In this document: positions 14,912 through 23,898 of the stretch, piece after piece
Layout: the number at the start of each line of letters is the position of its first letter
Position numbering within the stretch: position 1 is the first letter of the stretch
Source: an uncultured Enorma sp.
Lineage (GTDB): Bacteria; Actinomycetota; Coriobacteriia; Coriobacteriales; Coriobacteriaceae
DNA length: 25,345 nucleotides
Reading direction: 5' to 3'
Assembly: GCA_905210055.1 (NCBI GenBank)
Contig: CAJLVH010000012.1
Span: 1-25,345 of the forward strand
The notes under the pieces: generated by a model
Told to the model about the DNA's origin: nothing
Seen by the model: the letters and a program-made list of their open reading frames with translations, nothing else
Database searches by the model: none
Program-made: the position numbers and the translations under genes

Positions 14912-15865
14912 ATGACAGACATCAACCGGGGTGCCCTGCGCGTAGCGGTGCTCGAGGGCGGTATTTCCGATGAACGCGACATATCGTTCGACTCCGGCCA
15001 TGCCGTTGCGAAGGCGCTGCGCGGTGTGGGCTACGAGTTTGTGGATGAGCTCGATCCTGCCGACGATGAGTTTCTCGGGGCGCTTGCGAACGGAAACTAC
15101 GATGTAGCCTTCATCGCGCTCCATGGTCGCGGCGGCGAGGACGGCATGATTCAAAGCATCCTCGAGTACTTCGGCATTCCCTACACAGGTTCGGATGTCA
15201 TCGCGAGCGCGTGTGCCGCGGACAAGACGGTATCCAAAGCGCTCTACGTTCGTGCTGGAATCCCCGTCGCGCGCGATATCGTGCTCCGTGACGACGATGA
15301 TGTGTGCATTGCGGATATCGTCGATGTTGTGGGAGAGGAGTGCTTCGTGAAGCCCGCCGTGAATGGGTCGAGCTTCGGCGTGACGCTCGTGCATAACGAG
15401 GATGAGCTTCCCGATGCGCTCGAGCTCGTGTTCGAACACGATTCGAAAGCGCTTATCGAGGAGCGTCTTGTGGGGACGGAAATCACCGTCGGTGTGTTCG
15501 GAAGCCCTGCGCAGGCGCTGCCTATCGTGGAGATTCTGCCTCAGGAAGGTTCCGAGTTCTACGGACTCGACGTGAAGTATATCGACCCGTCGCTTGTGCA
15601 CCGTATTCCTGCCAAGATTTCAAAGGAAGATTATGTGCGTGCCCAGGAGCTCGCCGTTCAGGCGCATGAGGCTCTTGGCTGCACCGGTTTCTCGCGCAGC
15701 GACTTCATCGTGTGCGACCGCGGACCGGTGATTCTCGAGACGAACACCATTCCCGGTATGACCGAGACTTCGCTCTTCCCCGATGAAGCCCGCCATGTGG
15801 GTCTCTCGCTCGGCGATGTTGCAGACGAGCTTATCCGCATCGCGCTCGCGAAGGCGGAGGGATAA
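14912..15865 (+). CDS. ddl: D-alanine--D-alanine ligase
   Basis: Ddl is an ATP-grasp enzyme that joins two D-alanines for the peptidoglycan stem peptide. The ATG at 14912 (317 residues) follows AAAGGAG; an in-frame extension to 14762 is rejected. Motifs: VAVLEGGISDERDISFDSG at the N-terminus, FIALHGRGGEDGMIQSILEY, GIPYTGSD...ACAADK, KPAVNGSSFGVTLV in the ATP-binding region, EERLVGTEITVGV, FYGLDVKY, and the catalytic ILETNTIPGMTETSLFP. Identity as a D-Ala-D-Ala rather than D-Ala-D-Lac ligase is presumed. dinG begins at the base after its stop, so the two form an operon. Confidence 0.95.
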   Translation: MTDINRGALRVAVLEGGISDERDISFDSGHAVAKALRGVGYEFVDELDPADDEFLGALANGNYDVAFIALHGRGGEDGMIQSILEYFGIPYTGSDVIASACAADKTVSKALYVRAGIPVARDIVLRDDDDVCIADIVDVVGEECFVKPAVNGSSFGVTLVHNEDELPDALELVFEHDSKALIEERLVGTEITVGVFGSPAQALPIVEILPQEGSEFYGLDVKYIDPSLVHRIPAKISKEDYVRAQELAVQAHEALGCTGFSRSDFIVCDRGPVILETNTIPGMTETSLFPDEARHVGLSLGDVADELIRIALAKAEG

Positions 15866-18778
15866 GTGTCCTCAGAGCTCACTGGTTCCATGACGATGGA
15901 AGCGGCAGTGCTCCCTGGCACTCCGCGATTCGTGATAGAGCAGTACAAGACGCTTGCGGAGCGCGCGCGGGAGCGCGTGTTCGGCATCATCGAGGAAGAC
16001 GTGGTCATTCTCGATACCGAGACGACCGGGCTTTCCGTTCGCGATAACGAGTTGATCGAGATTTCGGCCGCGGTGCTCACCCAGCAGGGCATCAAAGAGC
16101 GCTTTGATACCTTCGTACACCCCACGGGGCCGATTCCAGATGAGATCATCAAGCTCACAGGTATTCGGAATGCGGATGTCATCCATGCCCCCTCGGCTCG
16201 CGAGGCGGTGGCGGCACTCGCTCAGTTCGTAGCGGGCAGGCCGGTCGTCGCGCATAATGCCACCTTCGACCGGTCGTTTATCGAGGCGGTGAAGGGCGGC
16301 GTCAACGTGAGTGATATCTGGATCGACTCGCTAGCGCTCTCACGCATCGCACTGCCCCGCTTGGCTTCGCATAAGCTTTCGTCTATGGCCGAGCTCTTCG
16401 GGTGCGCGGCGGTGTCGCACCGGGCGACCGATGACGTGGACGCGCTTGCCGGTATGTGGCGCATCCTACTCACCGCGCTCACCGATTTCCCAGCCGGCTT
16501 GCTTCGCCTCCTTGCGGATACCCATCCCGACGTCGCCTGGTCGTACCGGCCGGTATTCTCGTTCCTTGCGCAGAACATGACCGACGAGCCGTTCTCGCTG
16601 CGGGCGGCGCGAGCGCGCGTGCTCGAGAACGAGCCGGGGGAGGAACGCTTCGACGCCGATGAGCTGTTCGCGCTTGCCATGCCAAGCGACCAAGCCATCG
16701 AGGCATGCTATGAGCCTGGTGGCGTCGTGGCGAAGATGTACGAGACATTCGAGCCGCGCGCGGAACAGGTTGAGATGTCCTGCGAGGTGCGCGATGCCAT
16801 CGCGAGCAGCACCAACCGCGTCATCGAGGCCGGAACGGGCGTGGGAAAGTCCGTCGCCTACCTGGTTCCCCTCGTTGCGGCGGCGAAGGAGAACAACATC
16901 ACGGTAGGTGTCGCGACGAAGTCGAACAACCTCGCCGACCAGCTCATGTACCACGAACTGCCCAAGTTGAGTGACGCGGTCGAGGGAGGCATCTCGTACT
17001 GCGCGCTCAAAGGGTTCGACCATTATCCCTGTCTGCGCAAGCTCGAGCGGCTCGCCCGCAGCACGGCGGAGATTAAGACCGACCGCGATCCGGCGGACAC
17101 GTTGACGGCGATCGCGGTGATCTACGCTTTCGCGTGTCAGAGTCCGAGCGGAGACCTCGATGCGCTGGGGATTCGCTGGAAGAGTGTGAATCGGCAAGAC
17201 CTTACCACGGGTTCGCGCGAGTGTGCCCGCAGGCTCTGTCCCTTCTTTCCCGATGCCTGCCTTGTGCACGGTGCCCGGCGTCGTGCGGCACGCTCGGATG
17301 TGGTCGTGACCAACCATTCGCTGCTCTTTAGAAACGTTGCGGCGGAAGGGAAGATCTTGCCGCCCATCCGCCATTGGGTCGTCGACGAGGCTCATTCTGT
17401 GGAGCGTGAGGCGCGCCGACAATGGGCCATCACGGTCTCTGCAGACGACTCGCGTTCCGTGTTCGAACGCCTGGGGGGCGAGGGTGCGGGAACGCTCGGA
17501 ACCATCGGCAGGGAGTTCTCGCATCACGAGGCAGCGACCCTGTATATGGGGCTCTGCGCACGGGCGGTTGCGTGCGCGACAAGCGCTTCACGCTCCATGG
17601 CCGATCTGTTCGATACGGTACGCGAGCTTTCTAAGACCGCGCGCGGCGGCGGATACGACCAGGTGAACCTATGGATTGGGGACGAACTGCGCGAAAGCGA
17701 GGGCTGGTCTGCGTTCCTGCCCACGGCGTTCGGTGCCGTCGATGCACTCGAGGAGGCGGAGAAGGCGCTCCGTGCGCTCGCAGACGCACTCGCGCAAGAT
17801 GCGCCCGAGCGCGCCGCCGATGTCTCCGAGCACGCGCGACGAATCGCCGATCTGAAGGACGGCCTTGCCCTTATCGTTCGCGGTGAGGACAAACGATACG
17901 TCTATTCCTTGCAAGTGAACCGTCGGCTGCGCGCAGGCGGGGAAGCGCTCACCGCGGAGCGGCTCGATATCGGCGAGGCGCTTGCCGAACAATGGCTCCC
18001 CGAGCTCCACACGGCGATCTTCACTTCGGCGACGCTTTCGGTATCGGGCGACTTCAAGCACTTCGAGCACGCGGTCGGCCTCGATCGGCTGCCGAGTGGT
18101 TCCTCGAAGTCGCTTCACCTCGATTCGAGCTACGATTTCGACGCGAACATGTCGATCGTGGTCGCTTCCGACTTGCCCGATCCCCGGAACCGCGACGCCT
18201 ACATCGACGCGCTCGAAGATTTGCTCGTCGACGTCCATGTCGCCATGGAGGGCTCGGTGCTCACGCTCTTCACCAACCGTCGCGACATGGAGGAGCTGTT
18301 CGAGCGCGTGAAGCCGCGTCTCGCCGCTGCGGGGCTTGAGCTCGCCTGCCAACTGCGCATGAGTTCGGCGCGGCGTTTGCGCGACCATTTCGTGGCCGAG
18401 CGCTCGTCGTCGCTCTTCGCCCTGAAGGCGTTCTGGGAGGGGTTCGATGCATCGGGGGAGACGCTTCGCTGCGTTATCATCCCCAAGCTTCCGTTTGCGA
18501 GCCCCACAGATCCGCTAGCATGCGAGCGTGCCCACCGTGAGGATCGCGCATGGGCTCGCTACGCGCTCCCCGATGCCGTGCTCGAGGTCAAGCAGGCGGC
18601 GGGCAGGCTCATCCGCTCGTCGACGGATACCGGCGTGCTCGTGCTGGCAGACTCGCGGCTCGTGACCAAGGGGTACGGGAAGAAGTTCCTCTCGTCGCTG
18701 CCGACGGCGATGTATCAGCGGATCGACGCCAAGCAGGTTGGTCGTTACCTCGAACTCTGGCGCCGCTCCCACGAATAG
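15866..18778 (+). CDS. dinG: DinG-family helicase fused to an N-terminal DEDDh exonuclease
   Basis: The 970-residue protein begins with a DnaQ-like 3'-5' exonuclease: ILDTETTGL (D50, E52), VAHNATFDRSF (H130-F138, D135) and HRATDDVDA (H185, D189), i.e. a complete DEDDh set. An XPD-like superfamily 2 helicase follows: Walker A AGTGVGKS (322-329), VVDEAH (505-510), TSATL, FWEGFDASGETLR and QAAGRLIRSSTD. Between Walker A and DEAH lie C389, C453, C458 and C465, spaced like the iron-sulphur cysteines of E. coli DinG. Such proteins unwind 5'-3' at damaged or R-loop DNA; the exonuclease fusion is the Gram-positive DinG layout. GTG start with GGAGGG upstream, directly after the ddl stop. It converges with a WYL regulator gene 16 bases away. 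Confidence 0.88.
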   Translation: MSSELTGSMTMEAAVLPGTPRFVIEQYKTLAERARERVFGIIEEDVVILDTETTGLSVRDNELIEISAAVLTQQGIKERFDTFVHPTGPIPDEIIKLTGIRNADVIHAPSAREAVAALAQFVAGRPVVAHNATFDRSFIEAVKGGVNVSDIWIDSLALSRIALPRLASHKLSSMAELFGCAAVSHRATDDVDALAGMWRILLTALTDFPAGLLRLLADTHPDVAWSYRPVFSFLAQNMTDEPFSLRAARARVLENEPGEERFDADELFALAMPSDQAIEACYEPGGVVAKMYETFEPRAEQVEMSCEVRDAIASSTNRVIEAGTGVGKSVAYLVPLVAAAKENNITVGVATKSNNLADQLMYHELPKLSDAVEGGISYCALKGFDHYPCLRKLERLARSTAEIKTDRDPADTLTAIAVIYAFACQSPSGDLDALGIRWKSVNRQDLTTGSRECARRLCPFFPDACLVHGARRRAARSDVVVTNHSLLFRNVAAEGKILPPIRHWVVDEAHSVEREARRQWAITVSADDSRSVFERLGGEGAGTLGTIGREFSHHEAATLYMGLCARAVACATSASRSMADLFDTVRELSKTARGGGYDQVNLWIGDELRESEGWSAFLPTAFGAVDALEEAEKALRALADALAQDAPERAADVSEHARRIADLKDGLALIVRGEDKRYVYSLQVNRRLRAGGEALTAERLDIGEALAEQWLPELHTAIFTSATLSVSGDFKHFEHAVGLDRLPSGSSKSLHLDSSYDFDANMSIVVASDLPDPRNRDAYIDALEDLLVDVHVAMEGSVLTLFTNRRDMEELFERVKPRLAAAGLELACQLRMSSARRLRDHFVAERSSSLFALKAFWEGFDASGETLRCVIIPKLPFASPTDPLACERAHREDRAWARYALPDAVLEVKQAAGRLIRSSTDTGVLVLADSRLVTKGYGKKFLSSLPTAMYQRIDAKQVGRYLELWRRSHE

Positions 18779-18794
18779 GGGCGTCTTGCGGCGC

Positions 18795-19730
18795 TTAGGC
18801 CTGCGGTGTGTCGATGGTTTCGGCGAGGAGGTTTCGGGCGTACCTCACAAAGGCGCAGACGAAGCCGCCCGGCGAGATGATCTTCATATCGCCCGCCGCG
18901 GCGAGCACCTCGTCGAAGAGCCAGTGTTCCGAGGTGACGTGAACGCTCAGACATACCCGATCTGGGTCTTCGGGCGCTGCGGATACCGAGGCGATACCCG
19001 CCCAGGTGAGCTGTATCGCCCGCGCGTGTGAGCACTCGACGGTGACGAGGGTGCCGCTGGAGCTCAAGCTCGCAGTGAGCGATCGCTCACTCCACACGTG
19101 GCGCGTGACGGAATCTTCGGTGAATTCGACGCTCGAGACGCGGTCGAGCCGATACCGGCGTTCTTCGTCCTTTTCAACATTCCAAGCGATGAGGTATGCG
19201 GCGGCGTCTTCGGTGTCGATACGGGCGGGGTCGATGAGGCGCGGCGCGGCGGCGGCATCGTCGTGTGCCCGGTACCAGACCCGGCAGCGCACACCGTCTT
19301 CGATTGCTTCGGAGAGGCGCTGGTAGCACGTACCGTAGGAGGTTGTGCTCGCGATGAGCGTCTGCGAGCTGCCAAATGCATCCTGCTTGCTCAGCAGGGA
19401 GCTCGTGAGCCGCTCGGATGCGTCGCGATCGATATTGAGCGCTCCCAAAACATGGGACAGCGCGATGCCTTCTTCCAGGCTCAGGCGGAGCGGTTGGAGC
19501 GCGCCGGCGGTGCCGGTGAGGGAGACGGCGTCTTCTGTGCAGGTGACGATTGCGCGGGCACCGGTCTCGCGGTCCGCGAGCGTCGACAAGAGCTCGCAAT
19601 AGCTTTCGAGCTCAGGAGTCGTACAAGAGAGCAAATCGCATGCGTACGCACGCTCGATGGCGTGCTCGGGGGAGGCGGTGAGCGCTTCGAGGAGTCGAAG
19701 GGCTGCGCGCACGCGGTCATCGTGCTTCAT
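18795..19730 (-). CDS. WYL-domain transcriptional regulator, PafC-like (second gene of pair)
   Basis: A 311-residue protein with an N-terminal winged-helix-like region (about 1-60; DDRVRAALRLLEALTASPEH), a middle helical part (LSLEEGIALSHVLGALNIDR), a WYL domain (about 140-215; DGVRCRVWYRAHDD, AAYLIAWNVEKDEERRYRLD) and a C-terminal WCX-like tail ending FVRYARNLLAETID. WYL proteins bind nucleic acid or ligands and act as regulators. The ATG at 19730 overlaps the upstream WYL gene by 14 bases and lacks its own Shine-Dalgarno, so the pair is coupled. The layout resembles mycobacterial PafB-PafC, a DNA-damage-responsive activator pair. The homology call is by pattern and gene arrangement. Confidence 0.8.
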   Translation of the reverse strand: MKHDDRVRAALRLLEALTASPEHAIERAYACDLLSCTTPELESYCELLSTLADRETGARAIVTCTEDAVSLTGTAGALQPLRLSLEEGIALSHVLGALNIDRDASERLTSSLLSKQDAFGSSQTLIASTTSYGTCYQRLSEAIEDGVRCRVWYRAHDDAAAAPRLIDPARIDTEDAAAYLIAWNVEKDEERRYRLDRVSSVEFTEDSVTRHVWSERSLTASLSSSGTLVTVECSHARAIQLTWAGIASVSAAPEDPDRVCLSVHVTSEHWLFDEVLAAAGDMKIISPGGFVCAFVRYARNLLAETIDTPQA

Positions 19731-20724
19731 GGGTTTCGACCGCCTCTCTGATCTTAGCCTCCCAAGCGTCGATGAGTGCCTGCGGTGCGCACGGCCTCAT
19801 GCCATCCCGCGCGTGTTCGAGTGCAAACGCCGCCGCCGCATCGAGGTTGCGCACACGGACCGTCCACCGCAGGGATCCGTCGGGAGCGGGGGACACGGCG
19901 CCCCTGCCGTGTGTGAGAGCGTGCGCGTCGCTTTCGGCCGGGAACGAGAAAGTGGCGTCGACCCCCTCCTCGCCGCCGAAGTCGAACGGCATGAAGAGGA
20001 ACTCGTGAATATCGAAGTCATCGGGTATGCGGTAGGATGCGCCGGGGCGCAGGGCTTGCTCCATGCGATCGGTGCGGAAGGTGCGCAGCGCATGTGAGGC
20101 GTCGTCGAGGCCGACGATGTAGGTCGCCCCCTCATGGGTGAAGATGCCGAAAATCTGCACGGAGCGGCGCGAGGTCTCTCCGCGTGCGTTGGTGTAGGAG
20201 AAACTGAGCGTGCGGTGCAGGGAAAACGCGAGCCAGATGGTATCCAGCATGGCCTGATGCGCGCTCGCGGGTGCAGCCGCCGCAGGGGGTTCCTGAGGAC
20301 TTCGTGCAACCTCCGCCACCTTCGTGCGGACGCGCATGAGAGGGGTTCTCAGGGGGCTCGTTTTACCGGAGAGGTACTCGTCGATGGCTTCGGCGAGAAG
20401 CGCCGCATCGTCAGGTGTGATGATGCCGCCTGCGGCAAAGGTGTTCTCGCGATCGAGCACCCACAGCGCCGCCTCGTTTTCCGCGCCGAGCTCAACAGGT
20501 GCAGGGATGATCTCAATACCCTGTTCGGAGAGTTTCTTCCTATCGCGGTTGAACTTCCTGACCTCGGATTCGCGATTCGTCGACCCGTAGCCCAGATCGG
20601 AGTCGCTCACGATCTCGTCCGTCGAGATCGGCCTGGTCGAGGTATTGAAGATAAAGGCGAGGTTGAGGAGGCGCTGTGCCACCGCATCGTCTGCGATCCG
20701 GTCGCGTGCATCTTTTGCCGACAT
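19717..20724 (-). CDS. WYL-domain transcriptional regulator, PafB-like (first gene of pair)
   Basis: A 335-residue protein with an N-terminal helix-turn-helix (about 15-75; AQRLLNLAFIFNTSTRPIST, then ESEVRKFNRDRKKLSEQGIE), a linker rich in Ala/Pro (SPQEPPAAAAPASA), a WYL domain (about 165-225; HRTLSFSYTNARGETSRRSV, then YIVGLDDASHALRTFRTDRM) and a C-terminal domain. A strong GGAGGTGAG lies just before the ATG at 20724. It is cotranscribed with the second WYL gene (14-base overlap). The targets are unknown; by analogy with PafBC they could include DNA-repair genes such as the adjacent dinG. Confidence 0.82.
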   Translation of the reverse strand: MSAKDARDRIADDAVAQRLLNLAFIFNTSTRPISTDEIVSDSDLGYGSTNRESEVRKFNRDRKKLSEQGIEIIPAPVELGAENEAALWVLDRENTFAAGGIITPDDAALLAEAIDEYLSGKTSPLRTPLMRVRTKVAEVARSPQEPPAAAAPASAHQAMLDTIWLAFSLHRTLSFSYTNARGETSRRSVQIFGIFTHEGATYIVGLDDASHALRTFRTDRMEQALRPGASYRIPDDFDIHEFLFMPFDFGGEEGVDATFSFPAESDAHALTHGRGAVSPAPDGSLRWTVRVRNLDAAAAFALEHARDGMRPCAPQALIDAWEAKIREAVETHEAR

Positions 20725-20828
20725 GCCCTCACCTCCCTGGTTTTCCCATTCTACACGAGCGCCACGTGTCGTCTTATGGAGATAGAAAGGTGCAATTCGT
20801 ATGCGTGATGCAGATAACCTGCGGCAAC

Positions 20829-20858
20829 GCGACAGAAATAGTGCAAGAGCGGTATACT
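20829..20858 (+). promoter_or_regulatory. Candidate promoter of the M28-like membrane protein gene
   Basis: A -10 TATACT (20853-20858, 5/6) is preceded at 18 bases by GCGACA (20829-20834, 4/6). It lies about 70 bases before the gene. The rest of 20725-20929, between divergent genes, shows no other element I can support. Confidence 0.4.
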
Positions 20859-20929
20859 TTGCAAGATGGAGACATCACCCATGCGTCCGCGAGCGGACAC
20901 CGCACGACGAACAGGGATAGGATAACCCG

Positions 20930-23821
20930 ATGGCTACTACCCGGAAATACCTTGGACACCTGCTGCAGAATACGGGCATAACGCCGGCGTGCAGCGAGGA
21001 GGAACGCGTCGCCGCCGAGGATATCGCGGCGATCTTCACCGCCCACGGGTTCGAACCCGAGGTACAGGAATTCAACGCGTCGCCTACCCCGCGCGTCATG
21101 CGCGCCGCGCTGGGCATCGGACTCTTCTTGGGCTCGGTGCTTATGGGAATCGGCGGCGCGGTCGGCATCATCGGCGCGCTCGTCGCCATTGCCATGGCGG
21201 TGCTTTACGTGCTCGAGCGCATGGGGAAGATCGCGCTTCCCAGCGCCGGCGGCGCGGGTGTTTCGCAAAATGTGATCGCCTACCACAAGGCCGAGGGGCC
21301 CCTCGCTTCGCCGCGCAACCGCCCGGTGGTCGTGGTGGCTCACTACGATTCGCCGCGCGCGGATCTGTTCGCGGGCATGCCGTATGCCACCTACCGTCCG
21401 ATCATCTCGAAGCTCATGCCCTACATGATGCTCGTTCCCGCCGTCATTGCCGTGCTGCGCCTGTTCCCGTTCCCGCCTGCGGCGAAGATCGTGCTGTGGA
21501 TTCTTGCGATCGCTGCGGCGCTCGTTCCGCTGGCGTACGCGGTCGGCGTGATCGCGAACCGCTACGTTCTGCCCTACACCTCGGGTTCCGTCTGCAACAA
21601 GTCGTCGGTCGCCGCGATGCTTGGCGTCATGGACGCCGTCGCCCCATATGCCGGAAATGACGAGTTCCCGCAGGACGTTCCTTTTGACGAATACTTTTCC
21701 GAGCAAGTTCGCATAGCGGAAGAGGAAGAGCTTGCCGCCGCAATCGCTGCGGGAGACCTTCCCGAGGATGCCGCCGCGACGGATGAGGGTGAAGCTGCCT
21801 CCGAGCCCGGCGATGAGGAGGATGCGCTCCAAGGGACGGCCTCGATGTCGATCGACGTCGACGAGGCGTCTGTAGACCTCGGAGCGACCGCTGCGATCTC
21901 CATGGAACCGGTGATCGCCGCTGCTGCCGCAGAGATCGATGCCGACATCCATGAGGAAGAGGACGCCTCCGAAGCACCAGCCGACGATCTTTCGGAGGCT
22001 GGCGAAGACGACGCTCCCGAAGAGGACGTTGCTGGCGCGGACGATGAGCCCGAGCTCGTGAACGCGTTCGGCAACTATCGCTTCGGTGAGGACGCGATTC
22101 GCGCGATTGGCATGGTGCCGGAGTCGTGTGTCATCGTGTACGAAGACGACGAGCCCGAGGCCGATGAAGAGACGCCCGCTCCGACGGAGGATTCTGAAGA
22201 CGCCGAGGAGGCCATCGAGCAAGTCGATGCCGCACCGTTCGATTATGGTCAGGAGTCCGGTAAAGATTCCGGTGAGGCCTTTGATGAGGGCGACGCCTAC
22301 GAAGAGGAGCCCGAAGACGAAGGCGGGTTTTTCCCGCCTGCGGGTCAGGCGGGCATCGCCGGTGCGTTGTCTGCGGTCGGTTCTGGCGCGGCGCGGCTCT
22401 TCAACGGCATGAAGCGTCGCGGCAAGGGCGTCCTCGAATCGCTTGGCACCCATGAGCACGAGGACGCAGAGGAAGAGCAGCTAGACGAGCTCGCGAGCGA
22501 CGAGACCGACGTCCCCGTTGCATCTGAGGACGCTTCTTTGTCGAAGGCGATGGATTCTGTGCCCGTCGACACGCTAGACGAGACTGCCGCGGTTGAGGAG
22601 GGGGCCGAGCCTGCTCTGGGCGAGACACGTGCCTTCGAGGTTCCCGAGGTGGTGGCGACAGAACCTGCCGGCGCGCAGGAAATCGCTACCCCCGAGCCGG
22701 CGGCCACCTCGGCGTCCATCCCGGATGCTGTTCCGGCGCAGCCGGTGGAGACGGTCGATTCTCTCATGGCGCAGATCGCGACGCCTCGCCCACAGATCCC
22801 TCGCGTGCCCCAGCGTACGTTCAACACCGTACCCGATCCCTCGGTTCCTTCGATCAGCCAGGTCAACGCATCGAGCCGCGCCTCGCTGTTCGACCTTCCC
22901 GACCCGTCTTCCGCGGTCGTCGACCCGTTCTCTGCGGTGTCGTCCGTTCCGGATGAGGTCGAGGTAGCCGAGCCGGTGCCGTCGGTGCCGGCGATGGAAC
23001 CGTCCGTGCCGCAGTCCGCTCCGAGCGGGTTCAGCGTCATTGGACCGAACGATATCGTGGAGCCGGCGGCCTACGACGCCCCTGCACCGGCACCCGGCGT
23101 GTTCGAGACGATTAGCGCCGATGCTCCGATCGGTGCCGTCCCGGCAGCGCCTGAGCGCCGTCGCGGTTTCGGCAAGTTGTTCGGCAAGAAGAAGCGCCAG
23201 GAAGAGAGCATGAGCGACTGGTTGGGAGTCGATGAGGGCTTCGACGCCAAGCTTTCCGGCCGCGATATCGGCGCGTGGGATAACTTCGAAGGCGATGACT
23301 GGAAGGGTGGCGCCGCAGGCGCTGATGGCGTCTCCGTCGATGAGCTTCGCGATGCCGTCACCTCGATGGGCGACGACGAGCTGCTTGGACACGACATCTG
23401 GTTCGTGGCAACGGGCGCGTCTGAGTTCGACAACGCTGGTATCCGAGCGTTCCTCGACACGCATCGCGATAAGCTTCGCGGCGTGTTCCTCATCAACCTT
23501 GAGAGCATCGGCGCGGGTGAACCCTGCATGCTTTCCCTCGAGGGCGAGCGGCGCGTGCTCAAGGGCGACAAGCGCATCATGAACCTCGTGCGTCGCGTAT
23601 CCGGCGCGCTGCACGAGGAGTTCGGCGAGATCGAGGCACCCTATCTTGCCACCGACGCCTATCGCGCTATGGAGCGGAGCTTGCGCTCGCTCACGATCGC
23701 CGGCGTCGAGGATGGCCGTATCGCGTGCTCCCATACGGTAGACGATCTTCCGTATCGGGTGAATGACAAGAACGTGAACATGGTCGCGGATGTCGTGACC
23801 GAAGTGATTCGCCGCTCGTAG
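20930..23821 (+). CDS. Membrane protein with split, apparently degenerate M28 peptidase fold and a large acidic insert
   Basis: The 963-residue protein starts with a peptidase-like region (3-50; HLLQNTGITPACSEEERVAA), two membrane segments (about 57-95), the strand VVVVAHYDSP (H138, D140), two more membrane segments (about 161-207) and SGSVCNKSSVAAMLGVMDAV (218-237). After about 242 comes a roughly 560-residue insert: very acidic (by my count about 76 D/E in residues 251-470), then Pro/Val/Ala-rich, with a basic patch RRRGFGKLFGKKKR (743-756). The fold resumes at HDIWFVATGASEFDNAG (821-837), LINLESIG and SHTVDD (H935). Compared with M28 metal sites, the bridging Asp and catalytic Glu appear replaced (C222/N223 and S831), so it may be a pseudo-peptidase. 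GGGATAGGAT precedes the ATG. Confidence 0.75.
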   Translation: MATTRKYLGHLLQNTGITPACSEEERVAAEDIAAIFTAHGFEPEVQEFNASPTPRVMRAALGIGLFLGSVLMGIGGAVGIIGALVAIAMAVLYVLERMGKIALPSAGGAGVSQNVIAYHKAEGPLASPRNRPVVVVAHYDSPRADLFAGMPYATYRPIISKLMPYMMLVPAVIAVLRLFPFPPAAKIVLWILAIAAALVPLAYAVGVIANRYVLPYTSGSVCNKSSVAAMLGVMDAVAPYAGNDEFPQDVPFDEYFSEQVRIAEEEELAAAIAAGDLPEDAAATDEGEAASEPGDEEDALQGTASMSIDVDEASVDLGATAAISMEPVIAAAAAEIDADIHEEEDASEAPADDLSEAGEDDAPEEDVAGADDEPELVNAFGNYRFGEDAIRAIGMVPESCVIVYEDDEPEADEETPAPTEDSEDAEEAIEQVDAAPFDYGQESGKDSGEAFDEGDAYEEEPEDEGGFFPPAGQAGIAGALSAVGSGAARLFNGMKRRGKGVLESLGTHEHEDAEEEQLDELASDETDVPVASEDASLSKAMDSVPVDTLDETAAVEEGAEPALGETRAFEVPEVVATEPAGAQEIATPEPAATSASIPDAVPAQPVETVDSLMAQIATPRPQIPRVPQRTFNTVPDPSVPSISQVNASSRASLFDLPDPSSAVVDPFSAVSSVPDEVEVAEPVPSVPAMEPSVPQSAPSGFSVIGPNDIVEPAAYDAPAPAPGVFETISADAPIGAVPAAPERRRGFGKLFGKKKRQEESMSDWLGVDEGFDAKLSGRDIGAWDNFEGDDWKGGAAGADGVSVDELRDAVTSMGDDELLGHDIWFVATGASEFDNAGIRAFLDTHRDKLRGVFLINLESIGAGEPCMLSLEGERRVLKGDKRIMNLVRRVSGALHEEFGEIEAPYLATDAYRAMERSLRSLTIAGVEDGRIACSHTVDDLPYRVNDKNVNMVADVVTEVIRRS

Positions 23822-23830
23822 GATACCGGG

Positions 23831-23863
23831 CACTCCGCCGAGGTCTGTAGACTCGGCGGAGTG
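23831..23863. terminator. 12-bp G+C-rich hairpin after the M28-like gene
   Basis: CACTCCGCCGAG (23831-23842) and CTCGGCGGAGTG (23852-23863) form a perfect stem with a nine-base loop, nine bases after the stop codon. There is no T-tract, so it may be a weak or Rho-assisted terminator, or a stabilising 3' hairpin that lets some transcription reach the following small gene. Confidence 0.5.
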
Positions 23864-23898
23864 CGGTACCGGGGCGCAGGTAAACACCGGAGGGTTCC

